64,000 nt of DNA from Blumeriella jaapii (Eukaryota; Ascomycota; Leotiomycetes; Helotiales; Drepanopezizaceae). Positions 10,810 through 21,381 of this stretch are shown here, one piece after another. The position numbers and the translations under genes were made by a program. The first letter of the stretch is position 1. Each line of letters begins with the position of its first letter. The stretch spans positions 174,501 to 238,500 of the forward strand of contig VWND01000023.1 in assembly GCA_009599575.1 (NCBI GenBank). Reading direction: 5' to 3'. The notes beneath the pieces are model-generated. The model did not search any database. It saw only the letters and a list, made by a program, of their open reading frames with translations, and was not told the DNA's origin.

Positions 10810-11782
10810 CTACCACGGAATGATCGTCCCATCATACGCCACAAAGGACCCCGACGTCGTTTCCCTGGTCGCCTTATCAATCTACACCAGTCAGCTAGCT
10901 CCTCATTCCATCACCATGATCCTCTTCCACCGAACACTCACCTGCTCCATCACCCCCCTGGCGCTCTCCTCCACCTCCATAGGCGGGGCATCCACGTTAA
11001 CACTATCCGCAAAGCACTGCCCGTTCTCCGTCTTCACCCAGCCCGGATGGATCGCCAACGCCACCAAGTCCCTCTCCTCGAAATGCACCTTCCTCACAAA
11101 GTAGTTCGCAGCCGCCTTGCTAATCCCATACGCCAGACTCGGCACCGCGCCCTCCATCGCCCCGATGCTCCCCAACGAGCTGCTCATCAGCACGAACTTC
11201 TTGACGTTGCCCCCCTCGCCCTCGCCCTCGGCCTCGGCCGGCGCGACCAGCATGCCACGCAGCGCCTGGTACAGCTGCATCGGGCCGAGCGTGTTGACGT
11301 CGAGGTGGGCGCGCACGCTCGTGGCCAGCGTCGAGAAGGCGGACGCGAAGTCGCGGCCGATGCCCGCGTTGGCGACCACGACGTCGATCTGCCGGACGCC
11401 GACGACGGCCAGCTCGACGGCGAGCGTCGTGTAGGTCGCGGGCGTCGCGGACGCGAAGTCGAGGGTCTTGAGGAGCAGGCGGGCGCTCGCGGCCGTGGGG
11501 AGCGCGCGCAGCGCCGCGCTGGACGTCGACGCGCTGCGGAGGGTGCCGATCACGGTCGTCTTGGGTCGGAGGAGGAGGATCGCGGCGAGGGCGAGCCCGA
11601 TTCCTGCTCGCTGGTCAGCGTGGTGTGGGCTGCTTGGACGTCCACGTTGGTGGGGAGTCGAAGAAGGGCTGGCAGTTGGCGGCGATAGATTGACAAGCGA
11701 ATGTAAACAATGCACGGAATAGGGGCTAGGGGCCCGAACCTCTGTTTGCGCCTGTGATGAGATATGTGGTTTGGGTCGCCAT
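10810..11782 (-). CDS. Short-chain dehydrogenase/reductase
   Basis: NAD(P)-dependent oxidoreductase of the classical SDR type, 258 residues, in three exons: 11740-11782, 10942-11603 and 10810-10881. Joining exon 1 to exon 2 rebuilds the cofactor motif TGANRGIGLALA. Further marks are the VVANAGIG segment, the catalytic Ser region VLMSSSLGSIG and the YGISK active-site Tyr/Lys. Exon 3 supplies the ending IDKATRETTSG...IIPW, which resembles carbonyl-reductase-like SDR tails; without it the frame ends in an intron-like peptide. The middle is very GC-rich and Ala-rich. It converges on the permease gene, 138 bp between the stops. Substrate unknown. Confidence 0.87.
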
Positions 11783-13794
11783 CTTGAGCGAGTTCCTCGA
11801 AGCTGGAGGTTTTTGGAGTCGTGGATGTCGAGTTCTGACGCAGGAGAAACTTGAAGGAGGAGGAAATTTCGTGGGGGAACAGCCGAGAGGAGGGACCTTA
11901 GATAGTGCGGCTTTTACACGGATCCCTCTGTGTAAGCTGGCTGCTATTGGCAGATCGCGTTTTTCTCATGATGCAGGTATGGGTGAAGCACTTGCACGCG
12001 TTGTGTTTTGATGGAACCTAAGTAGGTGTGTAGGTGGGTGGAGGTCATGTGACTAGCCTCGGTCATCCGAATCGGGTTCGCCGTTCGCTCACTGTGGAGT
12101 AGCTCGTTAACAACAGAGAGAGAGGACTGGCGACTAAACGCATTCTCCGAGAGAGGTCTTACAGGACGGATTAACGAATCGCAAATGGTACGTGGCCAGG
12201 CTTTTATGTACCTCCAGGCAAAATGCAACTTTGAGCTTGATTTCGCAGTGGTTAGTATTCTTCTAATGCATGAGATCTCGAATTGCACAAGCACTCACAT
12301 TTGCTCCGTCCCCAGTCGGATGAGCAAGTGTACCGCGAAACATGGAGCTCGGGTCCTTCTTTTCCGCTTGATTTTCTCGGTTGGAAGTTTCTTCATCTCC
12401 ACGCTCTCTGAAGAATGATCGTTCGCCGCTCAAGCATTATGTCCAGGAGCGGAAACTGTCAAGGGCTCCAAGCTCGGTCAGACTTCATCACTCCGAATCG
12501 TTTGGGGACGAGCGCGAGGGGATTTAAAAAGCATGTGTGCTAGATATTTGCAAATTTGGGACTTCTGCTTTTCACAACTCACATTGCAGAGGTCAGGCCT
12601 TCCTTGCGCCTATAAGATCATTCAACGTTGGAGGCTTATCAAAGACGGGACACCGGAAGCCCCCGACCGTTCCAGATTAGTCCGAACCTCTCCTATCTCC
12701 ATCCGACATGGGATACATTGCCCTCTTGATGGATTCTGACCAGCAGGACACGCCCTCTCCCAGCCCTCGAGAATACAAATAGGTAGTCCTCGGATAAGTT
12801 AGCCTGGAGCCTGTTTTACTAACAATGCAGCGGGAACCACGCAGGCGTGGAGTGTCTGCCGGGTCGGGTCTTGCTGATGCCACGGTTCCCGGAATGTGTT
12901 CCTGGACCGAGTAATCCGCGGACAGGAAAACAAGGGTATCTTGAGGTTCTGCTGAGCTTGAGAGTGCGTTCGCGTTGCAACAGGATGGAAGATACCTCCC
13001 TGTCAGAAGTTGGCACGGTGGCCGAGGCCCGGTCCGAAGTCTAACAGCGTCACATTTCTTGGCGAGCATTAGCGCTCAAAATGATCTCTCAATCACACCC
13101 GTTATGGGCAACTGAACGAACGCGCTTAGACATGGATTTGCTGACGCTACAATCCACTGATGCCAGTGCCATTGGGCGTACAGCCGCCAAGCGAGTCGAT
13201 TGTTTACATTCGCTTATCCTGGAGCGCTGCGCTCTCGTGGCAGTGAGCCGACGCTTTTCGATAGCCTCTGTTCAATAAACGCACAGGAACCCCCTTCTCT
13301 AATTTTCAAAATCTGCGTGATTTCAGATCGTACAAGTTCTCTTACCTGCTTCGTAAATCTCTCCAGGGTTTACGTATGGAAGCGACTCATTTCGTTGTCT
13401 GTGACTTTACAAGGTGAAGACAAACAGGGCATTTTGACAACGTTCTCGTTTGCTCCCTCTTCCCTACGGAATATCGTTTCCCTCTTCAGCGAAAGGTAAG
13501 ACAACGAACGCATAATCGAAAGTGTCATAGTGATATCCAATGCCCAGTGCTCGAGACGTCATCATGAAGAAGAACTGGCCACGATCCAACAATTAAACTT
13601 GCTTCTCCTCCTTTTCTTCTTCTTCATCCCTAAGCTCCTCGATCTCGAATCAAGCTGGTTTGACATGAGGCTAAGCCTCTTTGAGTGAAACGGTCTCTGT
13701 ATCGCACGAGGGTCTGTGATGTACTCGGTCAGATTCACATAAGACAGGATCGCATGAGTCTGGGACTTTGCCAAATCAGGAGGAAACGCTCTTG
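11783..13794. other. Gene-poor intergenic region
   Basis: About 2 kb without a supportable gene. Several frames of 60-130 codons exist on both strands but overlap each other, lack recognisable motifs and read like random composition. The first 200 bp are the 5' flank of the SDR gene. No repeat or RNA gene was recognised. Confidence 0.5.
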
Positions 13795-14468
13795 TCACTT
13801 GCTAACTGCCATGTTCACTTTTGGTTTTCCCAGAGAAAAGTCCAACGAAGGTAGCCCACCACCAGACTGCTCTGTTTTCTTGTCAACATAGGGTGAAGGC
13901 ATGCCAGCAGGAGCAAGCAGAATCTCCCCAATCCGACCACAAGTCGGTTTTAGCATGCTTCTATGTTCGAACCAATCTTTCGAGTCGTCCATTTCGGCCT
14001 CGATCTCCCCATTCACCAGCAGGGAGGTCCCACCATCCTTGCGCAGTCCCGTCTCCGCGATTCTTTCGATGCCTTGATTCGGCCAAGAGCTCGGTACGAA
14101 CTTCGACTCCAACTTGTAAGCTACCTACCTTCCCCGTCGGAATTCGCGAGTGCTTCAGAAACCCCCTCGCTTGAATGAAAGACACAGGCATCGGATCCCA
14201 GCTCGTATCCATCATTCTCGATCTGGACTTCCATGAATTGACCTGCAGAGCTATTGTGGTCAAGTTGATGGAGGTGGTGGTTCTCGAGCTTGCACTCAAA
14301 AGCTTTTCTCAGAACAGTAGCCCTCTCTAGGAGCACGTCGAGGTCTTTGCCGATGAAGAGCTGCGTGGGATAAGGGGGACGGTCTATAGGGAATGTTGGT
14401 TCTTGTCGAGGCCAGTCCGCTGCCACGACAGGATGCTTGCGGGCAAAGCGTTTGTTGCAGTACCACAT
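13795..14468 (-). CDS. Possible hypothetical gene or gene remnant
   Basis: Not recognised. From ATG 14468 a 115-codon frame (MWYCNKRFARKHPVV...) reads like a real soluble protein and stops at 14121. It is followed at once, in a different frame, by a 105-codon stretch (about 14112-13795) that also looks protein-like (GEIEAEMDDSKDWFEHRS). No convincing intron joins the two: the only GT...AG pair in the gap (GTAGGTAG...ACAAG) is 16 bp. A third frame overlapping both (13961-14299) is also open. This may be a broken lineage-specific gene, two pieces of one gene with misread bases, or chance. Low confidence. Confidence 0.3.
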
Positions 14469-14790
14469 GCTCTCTTCATTGAAGAGAATGCTTTTGGCGA
14501 TTAGGAGGTGAGATCAAGCTGCGACGTTTTCACTTGCTCTCGGAAAGATAGTGCCATGTCTCTCGATTATGTGGTGGTTTTGGCACTCGGTATGTGAGTG
14601 GTGCATTGGGTTCGTGCCGAATAGTCCAATCTAAATCCTTGAAACTAGACCGGAACGCGGCGTCGTTGGCAAATTTTCAGTATTCCCCGAGTATTCTCCC
14701 CATGACTATCTGGTCCCTGATCCGATTCCCGAAGTCGCAAAGGTAATCCGTCCAAGAGCCCATGTTATCATTCGAGCCACCATCCTGCTC

Positions 14791-15158
14791 CTACTTCTTG
14801 TAGACGTTGCCGTTGGGAGCAGTGTGAGTTGCAGAGCCCTGCCGATCGTTGTTGTAGGTGGAAGAGTCGCCGTTCTTGGAGTAGTAGGAACCATCTGAGT
14901 CGCGTAAGTTGCTAGATCTCAAGATTACCATGCATACGCGAAGCTCACCATTGTTGGAGTAATGGTACATTTCCACTGAGTTGGGAACGGTCATCGTAGT
15001 TGTTGCCCTGTGAACATGTTAGTCAGGGCTGTGATCGCAGCATCGTACGGATAGTTATCTCGGACCTGACTTTTGGTACCGCTGCTGTTGACGGATTAAG
15101 GGGTGTATGGGGAGCCGGAGGAGCCGAAGAAACCGTTGTATCGACCCTGGCCAGACAT
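14791..15158 (-). pseudogene. Small Gly/Ser/Tyr/Asn-rich protein, apparently disrupted
   Basis: Resembles short fungal proteins made of repeated SYYYSN/GNNY-type units; their function is unknown to me. Exons by splice consensus: 15066-15158 (ATG 15158, MSGQGRYNGFFGSSG), 14949-15007 and 14791-14894 (DGSYYSKNGDSS, ending NGNVYKK). In exon 1 a TAA at codon 21 interrupts SPYTP / SVNSSGTKSQ, where the family pattern would continue. In exon 2 the frame of GNNYDDR must shift to reach MYHYSNN; dropping one C of TCCC would do it. The exon sum is 256, one above a multiple of three. An alternative 64-bp intron starting GTCGAT in exon 1 would give an uninterrupted 63-residue product but loses the family-like N-terminus. 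So it is either a pseudogene, a misread sequence, or an unusual splice form. Confidence 0.42.
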
Positions 15159-16457
15159 GTTGAACTGTTGCTGGAGTGTGGAGCGAGATTTGCTTGTGGT
15201 GTGGTGTAGGAGACTGTTGAGGAAGATTACGAGTTCGCAAAAAGTAACGGAAGATGGGATGGAGAGAGTGAGAGAGAAGGCAAGGAGATGATCTTTCAAT
15301 ACGGAAACTGCAAGAGCGAAGAGTTTTCTTTGCTGATAAGGAATAGCAGGCATGGTACATCCTGACTTTTGTTTGAAAGCGCGCAAGGGTAATCGAGAAA
15401 CAAATTGCCAGCACGATATCAACGTGCGCGGAGATTGACTCGATCTCGAAGCTGCGCGTCGATGGCCATGGTTCAGTGTTCACTTCGTCAAAGGGATAGA
15501 TGTCCTTGATCAGCGAAGCTCTAGAGTCTGAACTTCAATTCTCTTCAATCTTCGCGCCCGCAAAGTTTGATACAACGACCATTTCAATCGTAATAGAAAT
15601 TATCTTTACGTCGAGCTTTCGCAATCCCGAGTTGGCCATTTTATCTTTCAGAAGATCGAGACTTATTCCAGACGCTGCTCTGTATTGAAAGCTTTGGTGT
15701 TTGGAAATCTCGCTTGGCTTCGTTGGTCAGGGATCTACATAGTAAAGTACTGTGTGTATACCTTGTGCCGAGTAAAGCATAAAACGCGTCAGCACGTGGA
15801 CCGCATTCGGCAAAGACGAAGGGAGTATCAGGGCCCTTCAGTCGAAGATCCAGAGCCCATTTCTCAAGCTAGGCGAGGCACAGGCAATTGCACGAGATGG
15901 ATGTGATACATCCTGCTGTCATGCTGATGGACGAAGCTAAGGAGTTGTCATCCCGGAGACGCATTTGCAGAGGACGTACCATCACTCCATTGATTACTGT
16001 ATGCGATGTTTTGAATCCCGGTTGTCGATTCGAGGAGGACGCCAGATCGGTTGTTGACAACCTCTTTCCTTGAGTGTTGGCAAGAATTCCGAACACTGTT
16101 GGTTGGTTGTGTAGATTTGCCGAATTCCAGCTCAACTTCTGTTCTTCACCTTCACCAAATAAGAGAGCAACTTGAAGCAGCTTTGGAATCAACGCTCGCG
16201 GTCAAGTCCGCAAAGCGAGTTGAAGCGCTTAGACTAGCGTGCTACTGCTGCTAGCTCCATGTTCTTTCCGCGTTCGACAACCACGGACCACCCTTCCTTC
16301 GTGTCCTTCAGATCGATCTTCAAACCGCCATCTTTCCTCCATCCCCAACTTCTCAGAGCACTCCAACAGCCAGGCTTTCAAAAGATACCTTCGATCACTT
16401 CCATCACAAACGTGAAAAGCAAGAAGCGGCCGAAGACCCCGCGACCGCACCGTCGTC
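15159..16457. other. Intergenic, no gene seen
   Basis: About 1.3 kb. The final 200 bp before 16458 are C/T-rich and open in one frame, which looks like the leader of the membrane-protein gene downstream. No repeat or RNA gene was recognised. The 322-bp stretch 14469-14790 likewise holds nothing recognisable. Confidence 0.5.
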
Positions 16458-17086
16458 ATGTACACAGCCATCCAACTCACCGGTCGAGGCATCTGTTTCA
16501 TTCTCGCGTTTGCTACACTGACTTTGTCCGTGGGCATTGCGACGCAACCAATCAAGTACGGGATGTCTGGTGATTCGCAGGACGGTCACAGCACGCATCC
16601 TCCGCTTTTCACTCTCATGTTTGTACGTAGAAGCTCAGGTGGATTGCCACAGGATACAGCGCTAACGAGATGCAGGTCGGTCTGTCCATGCTACTTGACA
16701 TCGAGCAAGTCGTCTCACACGTAAGCTGCTGCTACGGTGATTGCATCCAGAAATTGCACCCTGCCTTCGTCTTCGTCTTCGATCTCATCTGCGCGATGGG
16801 ACTCCTTCTGTCCGCCTTTCTCGTCATTCCTGTGGCCGAATTTACAGAAGTCACGATTGTGAAAGAGATGGTTGGGATCTCCACTGGGCTTGCGTCAGTC
16901 TTGCTTTCCTGCTTGGTGAATGGATGCTAATAGGGTTGCAGAGCTATGCACTTGATCATGTCAGTGTTTGCGTACATGGATTGCGACAAGAAAAGAAAAG
17001 CCAACAATCATCGGACTCGGCAGGAACGCATTGAACGAGGGAGCGCAGGGGCCTTCGAATTGACGCATCGCCAACATAATGTTTAG
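16458..17086 (+). CDS. Small predicted membrane protein with about four helices
   Basis: Not recognised as a named family. Exons 16458-16622, 16676-16893 and 16942-17086 give 175 residues. Hydrophobic stretches: GICFILAFATLTLSVGIA near residue 11, a weaker one near VGLSMLLDIEQVV, FVFVFDLICAMGLLLSAFLV, and GISTGLAAMHLIMSVFAY, which forms only after removing a 48-bp intron (GTCAGT...TGCTAAT...TTGCAG). The C-terminus is charged and basic (DCDKKRKANNHRTRQERIERG), so it probably faces the cytosol. A perfect donor GTAAGC at 16721 with an AG 30 bp on lies in frame; 30 bp is too short for an intron, so I keep it as coding. The layout resembles MARVEL-like tetraspan proteins, but that is only inference. 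Confidence 0.6.
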
Positions 17087-17965
17087 ATACAGAGAGAGGC
17101 CGGGGTTATTGCAAGGTGCTGGACGATGCCCCTGGAGAGCACTTTTCACATGTCATGATAGTAGGAGTACTTGAGCGCTCCATCTACATTGCTCCCGAAT
17201 TTCTCGGAAGACGAGCAGGCTCATGCATATTGTCTTCTTCGACGTAGACAGGAGTCTGCTAGCAGCGATAAAGAACAAAGAAGAGATTCCATCGCATTTG
17301 GTTTGCGCCTAGAGTGTATTGTGATTTGTCCTCGCAAGCCCGTACCATGGGATCTGCGTGAAGGAAGTGTTGAAAAACGCTGCTGTGATTCTGTGATTTC
17401 TGCCCCTTCCACTCCTGTAAGGCAGTCAGTCTAGAAACTCGATCTACAGTATTATACATATATAGCATGGAACATAAACGATACTCAAAGGTAAACAGGG
17501 GAGAAAAGAGAACACCGCTATCCTGGTTCCGACTTCTTTTGCATTTTATCAAGCAAGCAAAGGGACTCAAGCAAAGGTTTGTGATAAACAATCTCAAGTC
17601 ACATGGCAGCGTTACGGCACCGTGTTTGCTTGACGCTACCAAGAAGGCGGGGGGTCTCCTTGGATTTGTCGACTCTTCAAGACATATATATCCGGTCCAT
17701 CGAACATCAGCAGCTTTCTTCTTGCTCTCGTCTGCCAGCAGCGGCTCTGGCGATACGACAAGCAGATATCTCATCGCAGGTCGTGCAAACATCTGCCTGC
17801 GACGCGTGACTCGTCATCCGGTCGCGCCCAGATATCCAGCCACCGGCACTGACCGCATCGCTTCCAATCCTACACGTCTTCCGCATCACGACACAACGAC
17901 ACCACGACACAGCGACACAGCGACGCGGCCTCCGACAGATCGCAGGCTCAGGAAAGGGTGCGTGG
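17087..17965. other. Intergenic; leader of the Whi5-like gene
   Basis: No separate gene is supported. Just upstream of 17966 is a run of ACGACAC/GCGACAC-type degenerate repeats (about 17885-17930). A continuous frame through this segment on the plus strand differs from the downstream gene's frame and is judged to be leader. Confidence 0.5.
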
Positions 17966-19570
17966 ATGGAAATTCATCAAGTGGCCTCCGCCGCTCTCGA
18001 CAGAATCCGGTCGTCGACGAGGACAAGGACAGGGAGCTTGACACACGATACTGTCGTCGCATCGTCGAGCGCGATCACAGGCGGCATGGATTCCAGGAAC
18101 AAAGGGATTGTCAGCGACGCCGCAAGTACCCGGCGAACATCTAAGATTTCGGTGGGAAGTAGCAGGAATATATCATCATCCGAATACGGTCCGGAAGACT
18201 CGATCGAGACCTCGCGGGCGCTGAAGATCACCACGTCGAGTCAGAATTCCCAATCCACTTCGGAAGACCACGACGACCCCGACGACCCCGACGACCCTTC
18301 GACGCCACCAACGTCGACCTCTGACGGCTTCTCATCGCAGAGTACCAATCTAGAGGGCTGCAAATCGCAGTTATCGCAGTTATCACAGGTAGCAGCCGTG
18401 CAATTGCCTCTGAGTGATACATCTATAGCACAACCGATGCACTCGACAACTCCGACAGCAGGTCATAAGAGGACGGCGGATGGGCGTGTAAAGCCTTTGT
18501 CTGCATCGCCTGACAACCTCAAGACCCGTGGGCATTCCAGAAACACCAGTGCTGTTAGTAATGCATCCTCTGTTAGCAGGATTGGAGAGGTCAGTTTCCA
18601 GCCCACTCCATCATCATCATTTGCTTACACCTTCAAGCTTTCGTCCGAACTTCGAACGCGTCTTACATATGCTATGGTCAAAGTCAACAAAGGATGGGAG
18701 GCGAACTCGATTGACGAGGTCGAGTCTCTCGCATCTCAGGCGGGTTCTCCGACATCATCTACGTCTACATTGCATGGCCGTCGAAGCTTCGTTGCGTCTC
18801 CCCGTGCTGCGATCGCAACTCTCCAGGCGCAGCCTAGCACTTCCAGTCAATTGTCTCAAGATTTCGACCTATACCCCAGAGGAGATCAGCCGTCTTCCCA
18901 GACATACGAATCATTTTGGCGTAGCCATTCGACACCCAACTACCCTACTCAGCAGCAAGCGGCTCGCACACCTATAATCTCGCCCCCTGCCCCGAGACCC
19001 TTGGCCCCCCCGGCTGACATTCATCCTGCCGTATCTTCGCGTCGATCAGGGACACCGAAATTTAGTAGATCGCCGAACATGCCAAGTCATGCGTCCAATT
19101 CGCCATATAACACTACTTCTGCCCCTCGGACACCACTTCGCACCGACCTCAGGGAGAACACGATTGTCCAGACGCCGATTCAAAAGAGCATTCAAGAGCA
19201 GGACGCTATCGCCACCTTGTTGTTCATGAGCAGCCCCGGTAACTCAGGCAACATGGGCCACAGTTTCCCCCCGCCCGTGGCTCAAGGATCAGCGCAAAAC
19301 AGCCCCCTCCGTTCTGAGCTTAGTGCGCAGAATCGAGTTCCACTTACCAGAAGAGTCGAGTTCGGTCCTACTGCGGCAAGTCTGAGCGCAGGCAGCAGTG
19401 AAGGCGCAGAGTACAGGAGCAAGGTCAGAAGCCAGAGAAGAAGCCCAAGCAAAGTAAAGAGCGACGAGATGAACCGTTTTTTGGACGAGATGAGGGACTC
19501 CAGCAGCGACGAAGAAGACATAGTCTTGAAGTACTCCAGCCCAGGGAGGGTTGCTACGGGCAGAGTTTAG
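17966..19570 (+). CDS. Whi5/Nrm1-like G1/S transcriptional repressor
   Basis: Single-exon 534-residue Ser/Thr/Pro-rich protein. Residues about 230-255 (LRTRLTYAMVKVNKGWE, then SIDEVESLA) match the short GTB-type motif by which Whi5 and Nrm1 bind the SBF/MBF start transcription factors. A second conserved patch, QDAIATLLFMSSPGNSG near residue 413, is shared by filamentous-fungal Whi5-like proteins as I remember them. There are many SP/TP sites (TPKFSRSP, TPLR, TPIQ) that could be CDK sites, in line with control by phosphorylation. The C-terminus is acidic ([14 protein letters not shown]). The rest looks disordered. Role inferred: nuclear repressor of G1/S genes. Start chosen at the first ATG; an upstream exon cannot be excluded. 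Confidence 0.7.
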   Translation: MEIHQVASAALDRIRSSTRTRTGSLTHDTVVASSSAITGGMDSRNKGIVSDAASTRRTSKISVGSSRNISSSEYGPEDSIETSRALKITTSSQNSQSTSEDHDDPDDPDDPSTPPTSTSDGFSSQSTNLEGCKSQLSQLSQVAAVQLPLSDTSIAQPMHSTTPTAGHKRTADGRVKPLSASPDNLKTRGHSRNTSAVSNASSVSRIGEVSFQPTPSSSFAYTFKLSSELRTRLTYAMVKVNKGWEANSIDEVESLASQAGSPTSSTSTLHGRRSFVASPRAAIATLQAQPSTSSQLSQDFDLYPRGDQPSSQTYESFWRSHSTPNYPTQQQAARTPIISPPAPRPLAPPADIHPAVSSRRSGTPKFSRSPNMPSHASNSPYNTTSAPRTPLRTDLRENTIVQTPIQKSIQEQDAIATLLFMSSPGNSGNMGHSFPPPVAQGSAQNSPLRSELSAQNRVPLTRRVEFGPTAASLSAGSSEGAEYRSKVRSQRRSPSKVKSDEMNRFLDEMRDSSSDEEDIVLKYSSPGRVATGRV

Positions 19571-21381
19571 GCCAGCGCATTGACCAGAATGCTTCTCCGA
19601 GTACATACACAGGGACGGGTTTGTTGGCGAGTATGTGGAGTTATTGCTTACATCTCGAGCGATGCAGAGCTTCTGGGCGTCACGATGATACCCTTCTTCA
19701 ATTGAGAGCTGCGTTTGGACAGCAGGAGTTCTTCCGCGTTGGATCTGGTGTCGGCTCTGTTGATGGTACTTGGACTAGGCCTGGATCTGTGGAATTTCCG
19801 ACAGAAATCCTCATGAGATCTGCTGCACTTCTGTGTCGACGGTCTTTCTTTTGAGGTCTGGTTCTGTGGGACTTCTTATGGCATTCTGGACACAGAGACG
19901 TGCATTCATTGTTTCAAGATCAACATGTACATATTTCAGCACACGTATGCACGTTGCGCTGTTCATACATGTCTTCTCCTTTACTTCTTTTTCAGTAAGC
20001 TACTTACTTCTCTCCTACTTCCTCGTTGCGCGAGCAACTCAACAACTTCGGCCTTACCAAACGCTTTACTAGCCGTCCTGCTCAGAACACCGGCAGATAC
20101 ATCACAAGAACAGAGAACTGAACCGATGAGAAAGTGACCATACCGGAACAGGGGGCGGTGGTAGAAGCGTTGCAGATTGTACAGATACTTTGGACATGTA
20201 AGCACGAGATTTCGCACTTGGATCATCTTTGGCGACTAGGCCGACATACTTCAGAGGTCGGTTCCCGTGGATCTACACGTCAGTCCAATGCCACACGTGG
20301 ACTCCGGCTTTCGGACGCTTGTTTTGCAGTGCTTTAGTGCTACGCAGGTTATTCTCTGAGCGCAAACCAAGCTTTCTGATGAGACGAGTGACGTCGGCAG
20401 GCTGTAGCAGTAGCAGAGTCAGCGCCACGCTTATCCCAAGCTGTACGGTAACGCAGTAAGGGATCCGAGAATTCGCATTTAGAGAGCCGACAAATACTGT
20501 ACTGTAAGTAGGAGCGACTTTTGGATATCTGCTTCTGTCTTGTCCGAAACTATTGAGGCAATCACCCAAACCGCTCTACCGCTACTTTTTATCACCACCA
20601 TGCCGTCCCCAACCCTGCGCGCACATCCATCCGGTCCCCTCGCCTTCCAGAGATCAAGAGCCCTGGCCCGGTTTATTGGACCATTTGACGTGCGGGAGTC
20701 CGGGTTTCAAGGGGCTTGGAGGGAAACCCTCAAAACGCCGGGCTGGGTCAAGATGTCGGCCCACTATCTTGGCACACAATTGAAGCTTTTCGGCCAAGCG
20801 AGCCAAAGTAAACAATCCCTGCCCATCTCCCTGCCCTCCACCTCGCTTAATACTCTCAACCTCTTTCCCAATCGTTACCGCCGGGATGCCCTCACGCAGC
20901 CCAAATGATCGAATCACGGTCTCCGGCTGGCGTTCACTTCTGTCGTGTAGGCATCTATCTTCCAAGTATTCCGCGGACATGTTGTAATTTCTGTTCCGGA
21001 CTTGTCTGCATCGAGACTGCTTCCCCACTTTCATGCAACGGCCTCCGTCTGGTCTCAGTATCTCCCATGTTTTATCCTGGCCAGGCGATCACATAGGCCG
21101 AGGCCTTCGGAGCAATTATGCAACATTCTTACGTGAACTGGTCTTCTTCGCGCTGCCTGTCAATGTCTGCTTGTCCTCCTTCCACGACCGGTCAGTAATT
21201 ACATCCTTCTTGTTTCCGGCGACGTTTTTGCATCTTGTTTTTCTGAACAACATGCTCTGCACTTCTTTAATGACTCCCTCGGACTAGCCATCTGCTGCGA
21301 TTCTGTAGAGCAGAATCCACGCATCCGATCTCTCCTTACATTCGAAAGCTACCACCCGGCGTGGATATATAATCTGTTACG
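19571..21381. other. Intergenic, no gene supported
   Basis: About 1.8 kb. It contains a short TACTGTACTGTA motif at 20495-20507. A plus-strand frame at 20600-20908 starting MPSPTLRAHPSG is about 100 codons but has no recognisable feature and I do not call it. A TATATAAT sequence at 21366-21373 precedes the protease ATG by only 8 bp. Confidence 0.5.

Noticed and set aside
20600..20908. Small gene starting MPSPTLRAHPSG
   Set aside because: About 100 codons with no motif, no neighbouring exon and overlapping frames on both strands.
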